The notes below the pieces were generated by a model. It was not told the DNA's origin. It did no database searches and saw nothing but the letters and a program-made list of their open reading frames with translations. Both the position numbers and the translations under genes were made by a program. Below, piece after piece: positions 34,626 through 46,865 of a stretch of DNA of 64,000 bases. Position 1 is the stretch's first letter. Each line of letters starts with the position of its first letter. Origin of the DNA: Cryptomeria japonica (taxonomy: Eukaryota; Streptophyta; Pinopsida; Cupressales; Cupressaceae); NCBI RefSeq assembly GCF_030272615.1, contig NC_081405.1:21986047-22050046 (forward strand), read 5' to 3'.

Positions 34626-35307
34626 TGTCATGCCCAAAATTTAGGGCAAAAACGGAATGATTTTTTTTTTTTAAAACAACTAGTTAATTAACAAAGTTCG
34701 CTATCACAACAAGCGTTAATGTATTTGCCATATCTATATTTGAGCTAAATTTTGATATGAACCAAGCATTGATTATTGTTTAATTCTATTTGCGGAAATC
34801 TAACTGGTTTAATTTTATCTCCACGAGATACCTAGTCATTAAATTTTATTAAATCAATCTCGTTAAAGAAATAGGAGAGGAAGATTAATTCAATCTCCAA
34901 TAAGACTATATAGTCTAAACATCCATTTTTATTTAGATGATTATAATAATCATTTTCAGTGACATTTAATTTGGATAATTAAATCTACAAGGGCAAAATT
35001 AATTATGAGTAGCTATTACTCATTTTTAGAATGCCAATTAAAAATTATCCATTCTAACCTCAAATGGAAAGTGTTTAAATTTCTCCTTTTATAATCCATT
35101 TTAAAATTTAATGCCCAAATTAAATTAACTAGGGCAAATTTAAGCGTTTATCACACTAAATACATTTAAAATTATAAGGTTAGGTTTTATTCTTAAATTT
35201 ATATATTTCTCCCTCTCTTTTTTTTCTATTAGTAGATCATGTAAAGGTATTTAAATGTTTGTTTTTTTTTAAAGAAAAACTTTATATAACTTCATTCTCA
35301 AAATTAT

Positions 35308-35423
<116 letters not shown>

Positions 35424-35703
35424 TCTACAATACCTCTCCAGCTTATTAGCCAATTTGTCCTCCAACCCTAATTAGGGATTCCCTTTTTTTTTTCTATATA
35501 AAATGGCTCTAATCTAATTAAATTAAACATATTATTTTATTTACTTACCCTAGCCCTACCCGGGCTAGGGTTTAATATTTTTTTTTGATACCATTACCCA
35601 CAGGGCCGAAAGTCCATTGGCGGCCATGGATTGGTTTTGATGCAGGGTCAGCGGCATTTTAAGTTCATGGCGGGTCGAGCGGGGAAGGCAGACCAAGCGC
35701 CGC

Positions 35704-35880
35704 CCACTGTGCGGTGACACAGTGGAGCGTTGGGCGCCGCCCACTGTGTACCCACACAGTGGTGGCGTTGGGCGTCGCGCCACTGTGTGGCCACACAGTG
35801 GTGGCGTTTCGGTGCCTCCCACTGTGTGCTCACACAGTGGCGGTGTTTTCAGCGCCGCCCACTGTGTGTTCACACAGTGG
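35704..35880. repeat. five tandem hairpins of core CCACTGTGTG/CACACAGTGG
   Basis: Inverted repeats at 35704-35725, 35741-35762, 35780-35801, 35819-35840 and 35859-35880, spaced 37-40 bp apart. Each is CCACTGTG(TG) - 2 to 6 bases - (CA)CACAGTGG; the middle bases differ (CGGTGA, ACC, GC, CT, TT). Spacers are GC-rich (GGCGTTGGGCGCCGC type). The block stands out in an AT-rich surround. Confidence 0.95.
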
Positions 35881-38554
35881 GAAGCGGCCGATATCTGCGC
35901 AACCCAAAACCCCTTTTTTTTATTTAAAAAATAATTTAATTTAAAATTTTTTTAAAAACAAAATACAAAGAAAATTACAAATATATATATATATGTAATT
36001 TGATTGGTAATTAAGCTTAGGCTCTTTTTATTATTTTAATTGCTAATAAAAAGAATGAAGTAACCCTATTGCTAAGCTTTTGATCATAACACATCGGAAA
36101 TATACATGTTTTAATTTCTTCTTCCGAATTTAGGAAAATACTTTTTTTTTGAAATACATTATACTATTCTGAATAAAAACATTCATTGATTTCTCAACTC
36201 ATAAAACAACTACTTATACACTTCTTCTTTTTTTTAAATACTTAAAATCTATCAGCAAAAACAACTCATATTTTTCAGCAAGTAGACTGTAGATTAAATT
36301 AATTAAAGACTGATTTTTCTATTTTACAAAAAGAAAGCTATTGCATGCAAATCGAAAGTAGCTTTTTTTTTTTTCTTTTAAAACAAGAATAGAAATAAAA
36401 CAAGCTTTTTACTACTCTAAGATATTCTGCAGAATTTATAGGATGTCTCTTTTTTTTTCCAACTACAATCCCAACTCTCATGTCAATATTTCAAATTTAC
36501 AACTTGCCTCTCTTTTCAACAAATGAGGGCGTATTTCTTTTAGCAAACTAATAACTGCAAATAAATTTAAATTTCTTCAACAATAATCTTCTGCAACTTT
36601 TTTCTTTGTTCCTATTCTTTTCTCCTGACATTCCTACATAATAGAAACACAAATATGACCACGGAGTGCTCACCTCCCAGCCTAGGCTAACTGGTAGCCA
36701 CCCCCGAGCTCGGAGAACCAAGTCCTAGACGAGTAACAAACATGCAAACACATAGAAGGCAAAAATACACACAGATTTTCAAGCACACTCCCAACTTGGC
36801 TACACAGCACCACACTTTGGTGATGATCTTTTCAAATGTGGTAGTGGACCAATACCCTGAGGAGAACTGCAAGTATGGAAAAACAAGTAGCCACCTCATG
36901 GCACAATAAATACATCAAGAATCTCAACCCCTTATTCCTTATGCCCCCCAAAGGCATTCTAGCCTTATAACCCTCCTTATGACCCCCATTGCACAAATAG
37001 GCCATGCAACAAGGGTCACACAAAGATCCCTTGTGATCACTCTCAAACGAGAGTCTCTCACTAGAGGGTTGTCACTGCTACCACCCACAAGATCCTCCTC
37101 TCTCCCAAGAGTAAGAGGTCTTGAGAAAACTCCCAAAACACAACAAAGCATAATGCAAAATTTCCAATGAATTTCTAAAACAAGCCATTCAAGAAACTCA
37201 GATTTCTTCACCAATCATACACTCAAACACATGCAAGAAAATAACCATTTTAAAGAATAATTCAACCAACCTTAATCTGCCCAAAGGTAGTTTAATATTT
37301 GAGGAAGAGCTACCCAATCCACGATTCTTCTTCTTCTACCCTTAGTTAAATTTTCTATTTCAACCCTGTTCTTTTCTTTTCAAAATTTCTCTTGTCTCCA
37401 AAAATGGAGAGTGGGTGATTACCCTCAAATTCCCAAATTCTTGCTTAAGAAGCTCATTCACTGAGTTCTCACAAGTTTCTAAAAACCAAAAAGGAAAGTA
37501 AAGCAGAATGCAAAAAGACTTTCATTCGAATAGGAAAAATCTCAATTAGATTTAAACTTCTAATTTTCAATTTTCGCACAACTCAAAAAAACCAATTTTT
37601 AAAGCGTCAAAAAGATCATTTAAAAGTAGAAACTTGCCTAAAATTACCCCTAACCCCTAGGTATACCATATGGGCTTTAGGAAACCCTATTAAACTACCC
37701 CTAGGTGTTCATTTAACCCATTTTAAACCCCTCTGAAGTTTATTTTCGGGTCAAACACATGTTGACCACTCCAGAGATTATATTCCCAAAGTATTTATGA
37801 CAACACATTATATTATTTAAGAAAAACTATAGTTGAACACTTTCCCACCAAGAGACAAAAATAAAACATTTAAATTTAAATCCACACATGTGTCAAGTGA
37901 CACAAATAAAACATTTTTACAAATTAAAACATGAAATCGTCTCTTGTGGGTTTTACACATTAAATTTAAATAACACTTAACACTCATGCAACATATACTG
38001 TTACGAATAAAATACAACACAAATGGGGTGTTGTCTCTCCAAATAGACAACCCCTGGCTTACGAACATACATAAGTCTAGGTTTGGTTCTCTGTAATTTT
38101 CCATGGTCACATGGTAAATTTCCTGTGCATTTCAATTTACACATTAGTACTTTCAAATATCCACATATAATATAATTCAAAGGAATAACAATACACATCA
38201 TCACTTGCATACAATTTTCATCTGCACAGATTAAATACATCTTTTATCAAGCAATTTCACATAAGCAATTTCATCCCAATTCACATAAACTAACCATACA
38301 TCATAGTTCTATATTCATAGTAAAGTCCTGTAAATTCAATAACAACATCTATCATTGCAATATCATCCTATCTAACAATCATGTAGTGTTCTATCTCATA
38401 AAGCATGTAAGTAAATCATCAAATCATAGCAATGTTATCCAAATCCTGAAATCATATAAGTTCTAAGTCTCAAAATGCATCAAAATAAAGTATCCATAAT
38501 AGTCTAAATATAAAATCCACTGAATGTCAGACTGAGTCGAGGTGAGGCCTCACA

Positions 38555-39922
38555 TGAAATTCTTGGTTGAAAAGCCTGTGGAAAGCCTAGATGATAATGT
38601 GTTATATGTGTCAAGGAAAACCATGGAGTGGCGTAATTCAATTATCAAATAGGGCTATGAAGAATCCACTAAACTACTAAAAGGATTAATAGATTTAATT
38701 GATATAATGCAAAAGGATCTCAAATGCATTGACATCCAGCTGATGAAAGATGGTGCTCAGATAATCGAATCTACCACAGAGATGACAAAAATCTTCCAAG
38801 AAAGGATACAACTCATTCAAAAGACAAAGTCCTTAACTACAGATGACTTCTCTAAAGTAGGCAGGATTGAGTCCATGCTCACGATATGTTTTGATCATTT
38901 GGAAGTGCACAAGGCAAGGGTGGTACAAGTGAATATGGACAAGGAGTTTTGGAAGCAATGAATCCAGCACATTGGACTCCCCTACTTTCATCTTATTTTG
39001 AACTTCTCGACAAAACATTTAGAATGGCGTAGTGTGTGTAGTTCTGTGGCAAAGCAAGATAGACCAGTGGCTCCCTCTGCCACAGTGGATTCATGACTAA
39101 TTAGGGGATGAGCTGTCAACCTTTCTATGGCTATTTATTTTAGTTTCTCTTGCTTTTAGAAAGAAGTTTCTTTTACCTCCAGTTAAAGTAAATTTTTAAT
39201 GATTACGTAACAAACTATGAGCCTGGAGGCTATTTAAGCTAGGAAGTTAGTTTATGTTCAGGTCAATAAAACTGTGATTTTTCTAGGAAAAAACAGTATC
39301 TATTTTTCTGTGAATTTTTTGAAATCTGGAATGATTGGTTTAGTAATGAAATGTTATGGTGTGCAGTCTTTGAATCTGTGTTTAAGGATTGACTATTTTT
39401 ATTAAGAAATCAACTAATGTGCATGATATCATTTTATTTGTTTTCTGAAATCATTGTTACCATTGTTTACAAGTAAATTCATTGTGGATTAAGTTGTGTT
39501 GATTCCCCTTGTCCTGTGAGGCATGTGAGAGAATCAATCAAAGTTCATGCTGTTATGCATTTTCTTTTGCTCTAAATTTATGTGATGAAAATGTGTGAAA
39601 ATAAGAGTTTGTGAGATCTTATTTGATCTTCAGAATGTTCTTTCTATTTTATGTTAAAAGCATTCCTTTGTGTTGATGGATGAATACTAAATCCTTTCCA
39701 TGCTTTCTGGTTGAAAGTGTATTCGTTTCAAAGTTTTCTGCATAAAATTCATTGTGAATCATATGAGGAGCTGCCCTCTAACGCAGAGGATGGATTATTT
39801 AATTGATTCATCCAACTGTTGGTTTATTTGTTTCCTTTCATAAAGGGGTTTACAAGAGTCATTGTTATTCAAAGAAAGTAAACATTACAATTTGAAGAAA
39901 GGGACAAATCTGTTGACCAACA
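38555..39922 (+). repeat. 5' LTR of element G, second fragment (ends at PBS side)
   Basis: Resumes after solo LTR L with ATTCTTGGTTGAAAAGCC and aligns with 49480-50860. Coding part (38707-38961) carries MQKDLKCIDIQLMKDGAQI..., the C-terminal end of the extra ORF. The rest is non-coding; ends TTGACCAACA at 39922. Confidence 0.87.
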
Positions 39923-39934
39923 GATTTTTGTTTT

Positions 39935-39952
39935 TGGCAACTCTGCTGGGGA
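39935..39952 (+). promoter_or_regulatory. primer binding site, element G
   Basis: TGGCAACTCTGCTGGGGA, 12 bases after the LTR. It resembles TGGCGACTCCACTGGGGA, complementary to plant tRNA-Arg and described for Ogre elements, with three differences. tRNA assignment from memory. Confidence 0.75.
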
Positions 39953-40052
39953 GTCAAATCACAAGACTGGTTGCCTAGTCACAAGACTGGAGTCAAGGAG
40001 ATATACTAGGTCCCAAAGAACAGAGGGGATAGTTGATTTTGTTTTTCAAGAG

Positions 40053-40903
40053 TTGCAGAACCTAAATTATCAACCCACTTTTTCACCTCAAAGACGAGCA
40101 AGAAGTAGGCCTCCTTCCCCATCCCCATCACTTCCTTTATCCTCAGTCTATCAAGCTCTGACCTTGCATGGTATTTCTTTACCAAATACAATCAACCCAA
40201 CTCCACTCAATATCATCTTTCCAATGGCAGTAAATAACCCTTGGGGGGCCGCAATAGGTCCACTGAACTTAGGTTTAAATATGATCCTCTACCCAAAGGT
40301 GTGAGAGATCACTTGCCAAAATTCAATGGTGATGGGAAAACCACGGTTGATGAGCACCTGAATGTGTTCAATGTGGCTTGTGGGATAATAGTTGTTCAAC
40401 ATGAGGATGTTGCCATGAGACCTTTTTTCCAAACACTAACTAGAGTAGCAGCAGATTGGTTCTATCACCTACCAAACAGTGTGACAACAAATTGGCAAGA
40501 TTTGAAAATGAGGTTTGAGGCAAGATCCAAAGTGGTTGAAGATGAACACTCTCTTTTGGCTCAATTGGCCCAATTAAAGAAACACATTCCAAAGTCTATG
40601 AGGGACTTTGTAGAAAAAATTGATAAGATTGTACATAAAATTTTAGTCCATCAAAAACCCTTGGATGATTATCTGAAGTGTTTTTTTATAAATTCCATGC
40701 CTTCAGAAATAGGTTTCCCAATCTGCAGGAAAAGAGTTGCAAACCTAAGTGTTACTAAAACACTTGTCATTGAGTTGGAAGATGATCTAATCATTGCAGG
40801 GAAATGGAAAAGAGAAGTACAAATACCCAATGCTCAACCTTCTACTTCTTCTGACCCTGTGATCCAAAGACTGATGAATGATGTGATAGCTCTTAAAAGA
40901 TAA
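40053..40903 (+). pseudogene. gypsy gag (Retrotrans_gag), element G
   Basis: N-terminal Pro/Ser-rich part (40053-40240) in one frame, then a frame change near 40240. The second frame carries LPKFNGDGKTTVDEHLNVF, the typical entry to the gypsy capsid domain, followed by ADWFYHLPNSVTTNWQDLKM and RFEARSK. No zinc knuckle seen. Ends with a stop at 40903; a short gap leads to the next segment. Confidence 0.85.
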
Positions 40904-40951
40904 TTACTTAAAGCTAGTACATCATACTCATCCCCTTATCAATACATACCT

Positions 40952-42120
40952 ATGAGAAATACAAATAAATCCTTGGGTATTGGAAACAAATCTTTGCTAT
41001 TACCCTCTACCCAACAAAGATTGGCAATTGAGGCACCACCACCTAAGGGGAGTATGTGTGTTTTTCATCTCACAGATGAACATGATGGTAATTTCTATCC
41101 CAAGATGGTGCATTATGCACAATTGATGAATTCTAAAGAGATCTCAAATGAATGGAGTGAAGAAGAATCTTTAAAGCAACCTGGCAACTTTGAAATCCAC
41201 TTCTTAGAGTATGAGTCAGATTCAGAAAGAGGAGGTGACATTTTGGTTACTTTAGAAGATCCTTCATGTGCTATGCTCACAAGAAATCAACAAAATGTAA
41301 AACCTCAAGGCACCTCTTCATCTTCTGCTATGAATTTCAAAGGTAATGAGATTGTTTCAAAATTTTGTAACAATGATAAAAAACTGCAAGAGTCCCCATT
41401 GGTAAGGTTTGTTGAAAAGGAAAGTTCATTTGATATTGTGGAATTTTGCAAATCTTCCCAAATTCAAATTACACCTGCCGAGTATCTTAAGTTAAATCCC
41501 AAAGAACTGGATAGACTCATTCAGTTTGTAAAAGGAAATAATGTGTTACAAGCTAATGAAATACAACAATCAATAAATGCCACATTGCCTTCCCATAATG
41601 ATGTATCAACTTTTCCAGTTGCTCATGAAAGGACCCCTGAAATAACTGCCCTCCAAACAGATGATACTTTGTCTTCCCTTGAGTCAAAACCTAAGCCCTT
41701 TTACATATCATTGTTTATAAATGGTCATAAATTAAATAATTGTATTATAGATTCAGGGACATCTGATAATATAATGCCCTCTGTAGTAGCTAAAGCATTG
41801 GGGTTATCCTTGACGAAAAATTTTGGTAGATGTTACTCTATGGATTCAAAACAGATCCCCCTATTGGGACAAATTAAGGATGCTTAAGTAGTTCTTGCCG
41901 CCCACTCGAATAAAAGAATCAAGTTGACTATTCTAATAGCTCACATCCTAGCTAGCTATGGCATGTTGCTAAGTCATACATTTTGTAGAGACTTAGGAGG
42001 AGAAATAAAAATGGATTGGTCTCAAGCCACAATTCCTGTAGGAAGACAACAAGTCATTCTGCACCCTGAACCAAAGTCTAAATTCACTGTTTTTCCTTTT
42101 GATGATCCAAGGGCCCAAAT
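40952..42120 (+). pseudogene. gag-protease linker and aspartic protease, element G
   Basis: Long acidic linker, then the protease active site IIDSGTSDNIMPSVVAKALG (about 41749-41805), with the catalytic Asp kept in DSGTSDN (family usual DSGAS). ILASYGMLLSHTFCRDLGG, about 200 bp downstream, is the usual second landmark. A stop lies at 41885-41887, with a further frame from 41924. Confidence 0.82.
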
Positions 42121-42214
42121 TTTGTATCATGAATGTCAATTCAGAAACTACATTATTTTATCTGATAATGAGGTAGTGGGAGGTCCATCACAGCCAAAGG
42201 GAGAAGAAATTTTG

Positions 42215-42460
42215 TGGTTAATAGAGTTTGATGAAAGTTGTGCAGTGTCAGGTTCAGGCACAGGGGTAGTGTTAATTTCTCCTTCTGGTAATCATATCCC
42301 TTTTTATTTTAAATTGGAGTTCTAGAACACCAACAATATAGCTAAGTATGAGGCTTTGTTATTAGGTTTAGCTAAAGCCAAGAAACTAGGAGTAAAACTT
42401 TTGCGGGTGAAAGGAGATGTTGAATTGATTGTAAAATAGGTCAGAGGGTTGTTTAATCAA
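42215..42460 (+). pseudogene. extra (archaeal-type) RNase H upstream of RT, element G
   Basis: FDESCAVSGSGTGVVLISPS, then a stop at 42323-42325, TNNIAKYEALLLGLAKAKKLG and LLRVKGDVELIVK, the layout of the second RNase H of Tat-lineage elements. The Glu expected in NNxAEYEAL reads Lys, so a catalytic residue is lost; the first and third acidic positions (FDE, KGD) remain. It lies between protease and RT. Confidence 0.82.
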
Positions 42461-43002
42461 AGATTTGGGACAAAATCAAAGATTTTGATGCATTTTCCAT
42501 TGAGGCTATTCCTAGAGAACAAAATTCAAAAGAAGATTCGTTAGCCGTGTCAGCTTCCTTATTGATTCCACCTGAATTTGTTGATGATACTTACCGAGTA
42601 GAGTTAATATATCAGCCTACTATTCTAGATAACTCTAAATTCTGGCAAGTGTTCGAAAATGATAAACAAATTAATAATTTTATACAATGTGTAGAAACAT
42701 TTGCTACTACATATTTTGAAGGTTTAGATGCAAAGTGTAAGGAGTTGTCACTAGAACGGGCCAAGGAGTTGACTGATGGAGTTATGCAATTAAAAGGGAA
42801 CAAGATTCCTAAAGGGTTGGTTTCATTAGAGCGTCTATTCAATTGTCATGATGCCTAAAAGAAAAACAAAGGTGACAAGTTTCCTGAAGTTCAAGTTGTT
42901 GGAGATTACGAAAGGATTAACATTGGCGCTGAAGATGAGCCCAAATATATCAATCTAGGAAAATGTTGTATACCCACAGAAAAAGAGAGGTTCATTAGTC
43001 TC
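42461..43002 (+). pseudogene. linker between extra RNase H and RT, element G
   Basis: Open 42547-42858 (ASLLIPPEFVDDTYRVELIY), followed by a short stretch with INIGAEDEPKYINLGKCC, resembling the usual lead-in to the Tat RT. No domain of its own. Confidence 0.65.
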
Positions 43003-43941
43003 ATGTTGGAGTTCAAAGATGTATTCGCTTGGTGTTATGATGATCTAAATAATTTCAGAGATGGAAAATTTCAGCATCAAATTCCCCTGAAACCTAGGGT
43101 AAGTCCTTTTCAACAAAAGCTTAGAAGCTTCAATCCTAAAGTAGCTGAGGCCATATTTCAGGAGGTAGATAAAATGTTAAAGGCTAGGATTATATACCCC
43201 ATCCATCATTCTACATGGATAAATAATATTGTTCCTGTTAGGAAGAAAAATGGATAAATAAGGATTTGTGTAGATTTTAGAAATTTGAATCAAGCCAGCC
43301 TAAAAGATAACTATCCATTACCAGCTATGGACCATATTTTGCAAATAGTTTTAGGTTCTGAAATGATGTCCATGCTTGATGGATTTTTAGGCTATAATCA
43401 GATCAGTGTTCTAGAAAGTGATCAACATAAGACTGCCTTTATTACTCCCTGGGGTACCTTTGCTTATAACATAATTCCATTTTGTTTAATCAATGCAGGG
43501 GCGACATTTTAGCGAGATATGGATTTATCCTTTGGTCATTTGAAAGATAAGATAATTTTTGTGTATCTCGATGATGTAACCATCTTTTCAAAGAGAAGAA
43601 AACATTACCTGAGGGATTTGAGACAAGTGTTATAGAGGCGTCATGAGCATGGGGTGTCCCTAAATCCAAAAAAGTCAGTGTTTGGGGTGACAGAGGGTAA
43701 GTTGCTTGGCCATATTGTCTCTAAAGAAGGAGTAAGAGTAGATCCTGAAAGGGTAAAGGCAATTCAACAACTAAGTCTACCATCAAATAGAAACACAGTT
43801 AGATCCTTCTTTGGACAAGTAAATTTTCTAAGGAGATTCATTCCGGATTTTGCAGAGACTACTAGGTATATTGTAAATTTTATGAGTGAAAAGAAAGCTT
43901 TTAAATGGAATGAGGAAGGGAAAAAGCATTTGAATCAATAA
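43003..43941 (+). pseudogene. gypsy reverse transcriptase, element G
   Basis: One frame throughout: FKDVFAWCYDDL, HQIPLKPRVSPFQQK, VRKKNG (TAA 43255), RICVDFRNLN, YPLPAMDHIL, MSMLDGFLGYNQI, then TAG 43510, FVYLDDVTIFSK with the YLDD box intact (about 43558-43590), TAG 43633, LNPKKSVFGVTEGKLLGHIV and FLRRFIPDFAE. Both TAG codons stand where Gln is expected (GATFQ; VLQRC-like). Confidence 0.9.
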
Positions 43942-44560
43942 ATAATGCTATTGGTCATGCACCTATTCTAGTTAATCCCAATTTAAAGAAGGATTTTGTT
44001 ATCTATTGTTATGCCTCAGAGCATACTATGTCAAGGATTCTATTGCAGATGAGGATAATGAAGATGTCCCAATATCTTTTATGAGTGTTCCTTTGAAGAA
44101 AAATGAATTGAAGTATTCTTTGGTGGAAAAACAAGCATATGCAGTTGTGAAAGCCGTAAAATAGTTCAGGTACTATATTCTCCATTCTCATGCAATTGTT
44201 TATGTGCCTCACTCTGCAGTCAAGAGCATATTGACACAACAGGATATAGGAATGAATAATAGAGCCTCATGGGTGTCAAAGATTCAAGAGTTCAATTTGG
44301 ATATTAAGCCCACAAAATTGGTGAGAGGACAGGGTCTGTGCAAATTAATTGCTGAAAGTAAGGAGGAAATGACAAAGGAATTGCCTTTAGTCTTGTTTGT
44401 AAGACTTCAGGATACCCAGTTTGTGGATTTTGATTACTATTTGACCTATGGAGATTGCCCAATACATCTTTCTTCAAAATAAAAGTGTAACTTGAGGTTA
44501 AAGGCTACCAAATACGTCATTTGTAATGATGTACTACATAAAAGGGGATTGGAAGGAACT
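43942..44560 (+). pseudogene. gypsy RNase H and connection to integrase, element G
   Basis: Frame-broken RNase H: CYASEHTM-like and VPLKKNELKYSLVEKQAYAVVKA, a normal gypsy motif, followed by WVSKIQEFNLDIKPTKLVRGQGL and the linker. A frame change near 43940 and a stop at about 44163. Confidence 0.75.
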
Positions 44561-45670
44561 TTATTATGCCATGTAGATAAATCATTTTAGGAGTCATTGT
44601 TGGAGACCTTTCATGATGAAGCCTGTGGCAACCATTTTTCATCTATAGTAACTGCTTACCAAATTTTGAGAAATTTCTATTATTGGCCAGGAATGTTCAA
44701 AGATGTGTATGCATTGGTGGCCAAGTGTGAGAAATGCAATTTGTTCACAGGTAAGCGGCAGCTCACAGCATTACCACTCCAACCCGTGATTGTGGATGAA
44801 CCATTAAAATAGTGGGGTTTGGATTTTATAGGTCTTTTGACACCTACTTCAAGTGGCATACACATATACTAAAAGCCACAAACTATTTTACTAAATGGGT
44901 TGAAGATATTCCGGTACACAAAATGTCTTCGGAGGTTGTTTGTAACTTTCTCAAAGAAAATATCTTGGTTCGATTTGGAGTTCCACTGAAATATGTGGCT
45001 GAAAATGCCACTAATTTCTCTTCTATTGAGATTTCATTATTCTTCTATGATCATGGGATATCCCTCACCCATTCTTCTGATTATTATCCTCAGGGAAATG
45101 GTCAAGTGGAATCCAACAATAAAAATCTTATAAATATTATGAAGAAATTGGTGAGCGAAAATTTCAAATATTGGCATAAAAAATTGTATGAAGCTCTTTG
45201 GGCTAATCGTACATCACCAAAAAGAGCTATGGGGATGTTACCATTCAAATTGGTCTATGGTGTAGGAGCTCAGGTAGCACTTCCTATGGAACTTGCAGCT
45301 ACCAAGTTACAGACTGTCATTGAGGATGCCTATTTTAAAGATTCTCTGGAAAAAATGGATTATGCATTTGATGAGGATTGATGAGGAAAGAGAAAATATA
45401 GTAGACCAGATAAGAGAGCATCACATTAGAGTAAAAAAAAAATTTGACAAGTGAACCACGCTGCGGAAATTCATGCTAGGCGATCAGGTATTTCTCTAGG
45501 ACAAAAGAAGGGAACCAAAAGGAGCACATACAAAGTTTGAATCACTATGGAAGGGACCATTCATGATTCAGGAGGTAAATGGTCCTAACTCTTTCAAAAT
45601 TGCATATCGAGATGGTTCTGCTCTTCCCCTGACCTATAATGGCAAAGATTTTAAATTATATCAATTGTAA
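44561..45670 (+). pseudogene. gypsy integrase, element G
   Basis: Zinc-site region TFHDEACGNHFSSIVTAY..FYYWPGMFKDV..CEKCNLFTGKRQ, then WGLDFIG with the first catalytic Asp (44814 on), a frame change near 44860, ATNYFTKWVEDIPVHK, and YVAENATNF in place of (I/V)xDNGTxF, so the second Asp is Glu. QGNGQVESNNKNL keeps the Glu. The C-terminal end (to about 45670) shows KFDKWT-like and EVNGPNSFKIAYRDG remnants. Confidence 0.87.
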
Positions 45671-46865
45671 ACGAGAGTCCCTCGTTTGTTTGTGCATAAA
45701 TTTTAGCTTGTTTAGTTTGTAGTGTCTTTTCTGTTGTTGGGTCATTTTTGGTCTCTAATAAAGTCTGTTTGCAAAACTAGAGATCTTGGAGTTCATGTCT
45801 AGTTCCCTTACAATCCTAGTCCCCAGTCAGAGCCGATGTTAGCCCCCTACAATTTTCATTTAGAATGTTCACGCTTGCAGGTTGCCTCTTGGTGTCTTTA
45901 TTTCTTTTGGGTCTTTTGTACCTTTTCATTCTGAACCAAAGTCGTTGAACTTTTAAAAACAGTTCAATAGGTTCAAGGTTCAAGGCACATTTTAAGAAAA
46001 TGTCTCTAGCGGCCTTTATCTCCACTAAAGAAAGTGCGTTATTATTATGCGTTTTGAGCTTTGAACCTGTGAACCTTTTTGGTTCAAGGTTCAAAACGTC
46101 TTTTTTTTGTGAGTCACGGCTATGTAATGTTATTTAATGAGTGGGTGTCAATATGTTTTAAGTTAGCTTTGAACTTGAACCTTGAACCAATTGTCTTTTC
46201 AATTCAATGATTCAAAGGTTCAAAGTTCTTGATTGTTAGTCATGTTTATTGCTCGTTCCCGATATTGTTTTGAACCGCTAGTTCATTGTTGTTCTTCCTA
46301 GATGAACTTGAACCATTGAACTCTTTATCAGATGGTTCAAGGTTCACAAGGTTTACTTCAAGCTGATTCTAAGACTTTGCTAACACTAAAAGCGGTGCGG
46401 CAAGAAGGAATATTCCTGGCATCTAACAGTTTAGAATTCCAAATTTGGAAAGTAATCATGAGAACATTAACTATTTGTATGGAAGTGATGGGCAATTAAG
46501 AAGGTGTTAGGTTTTTGGTCATTTTACTATTACTTCACATGCTTAAGTGAATCATTATGAAACGTGTGTGGTTTTCTTGATACTTTCCCATTTGTTTAAA
46601 GGGGATATATGAATTCATTATGATAATTTGTAAGGGTTGCAACTGTTGTAATTGAGCAAATTGGAGGCACCAAAGGTAAAATAAGCTCTACTTTCCTAAG
46701 AAGGTTTCCAGATTCATGGTGGTAATAGGTAAGTTCAAATGATTCTCGTATGCTGTATTTCTTTAGTTCTGAGGATTTATCAGTATAGGAATAAAATCTT
46801 TAGCTTATTGGAATAGAATTCTACCCTATTTTAGAATTGTTTGATTAAAAGTATAGATAGGTAGT
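45671..46865 (+). other. non-coding spacer downstream of pol, element G
   Basis: No gene recognised. It contains clustered direct and inverted GGTTCAAGGTTCA / TTGAACCTTGAACC motifs (listed separately). The true left end of the 3' LTR could lie here or within the following ORF; I could not find a convincing PPT. Confidence 0.5.
45940..46360. repeat. clusters of GGTTCAAGGTTCA in both orientations
   Basis: Four clusters near 45965-45990, 46050-46095, 46165-46225 and 46270-46350 of GGTTCAA and TTGAACC, often doubled and in opposite orientation, so several could fold into stems. Confidence 0.8.

Noticed and set aside
35565-35944. Overlapping open frames on both strands at the hairpin array
   Set aside because: They arise from the tandem GC-rich repeat, which happens to be open in several frames; composition is repeat-driven.
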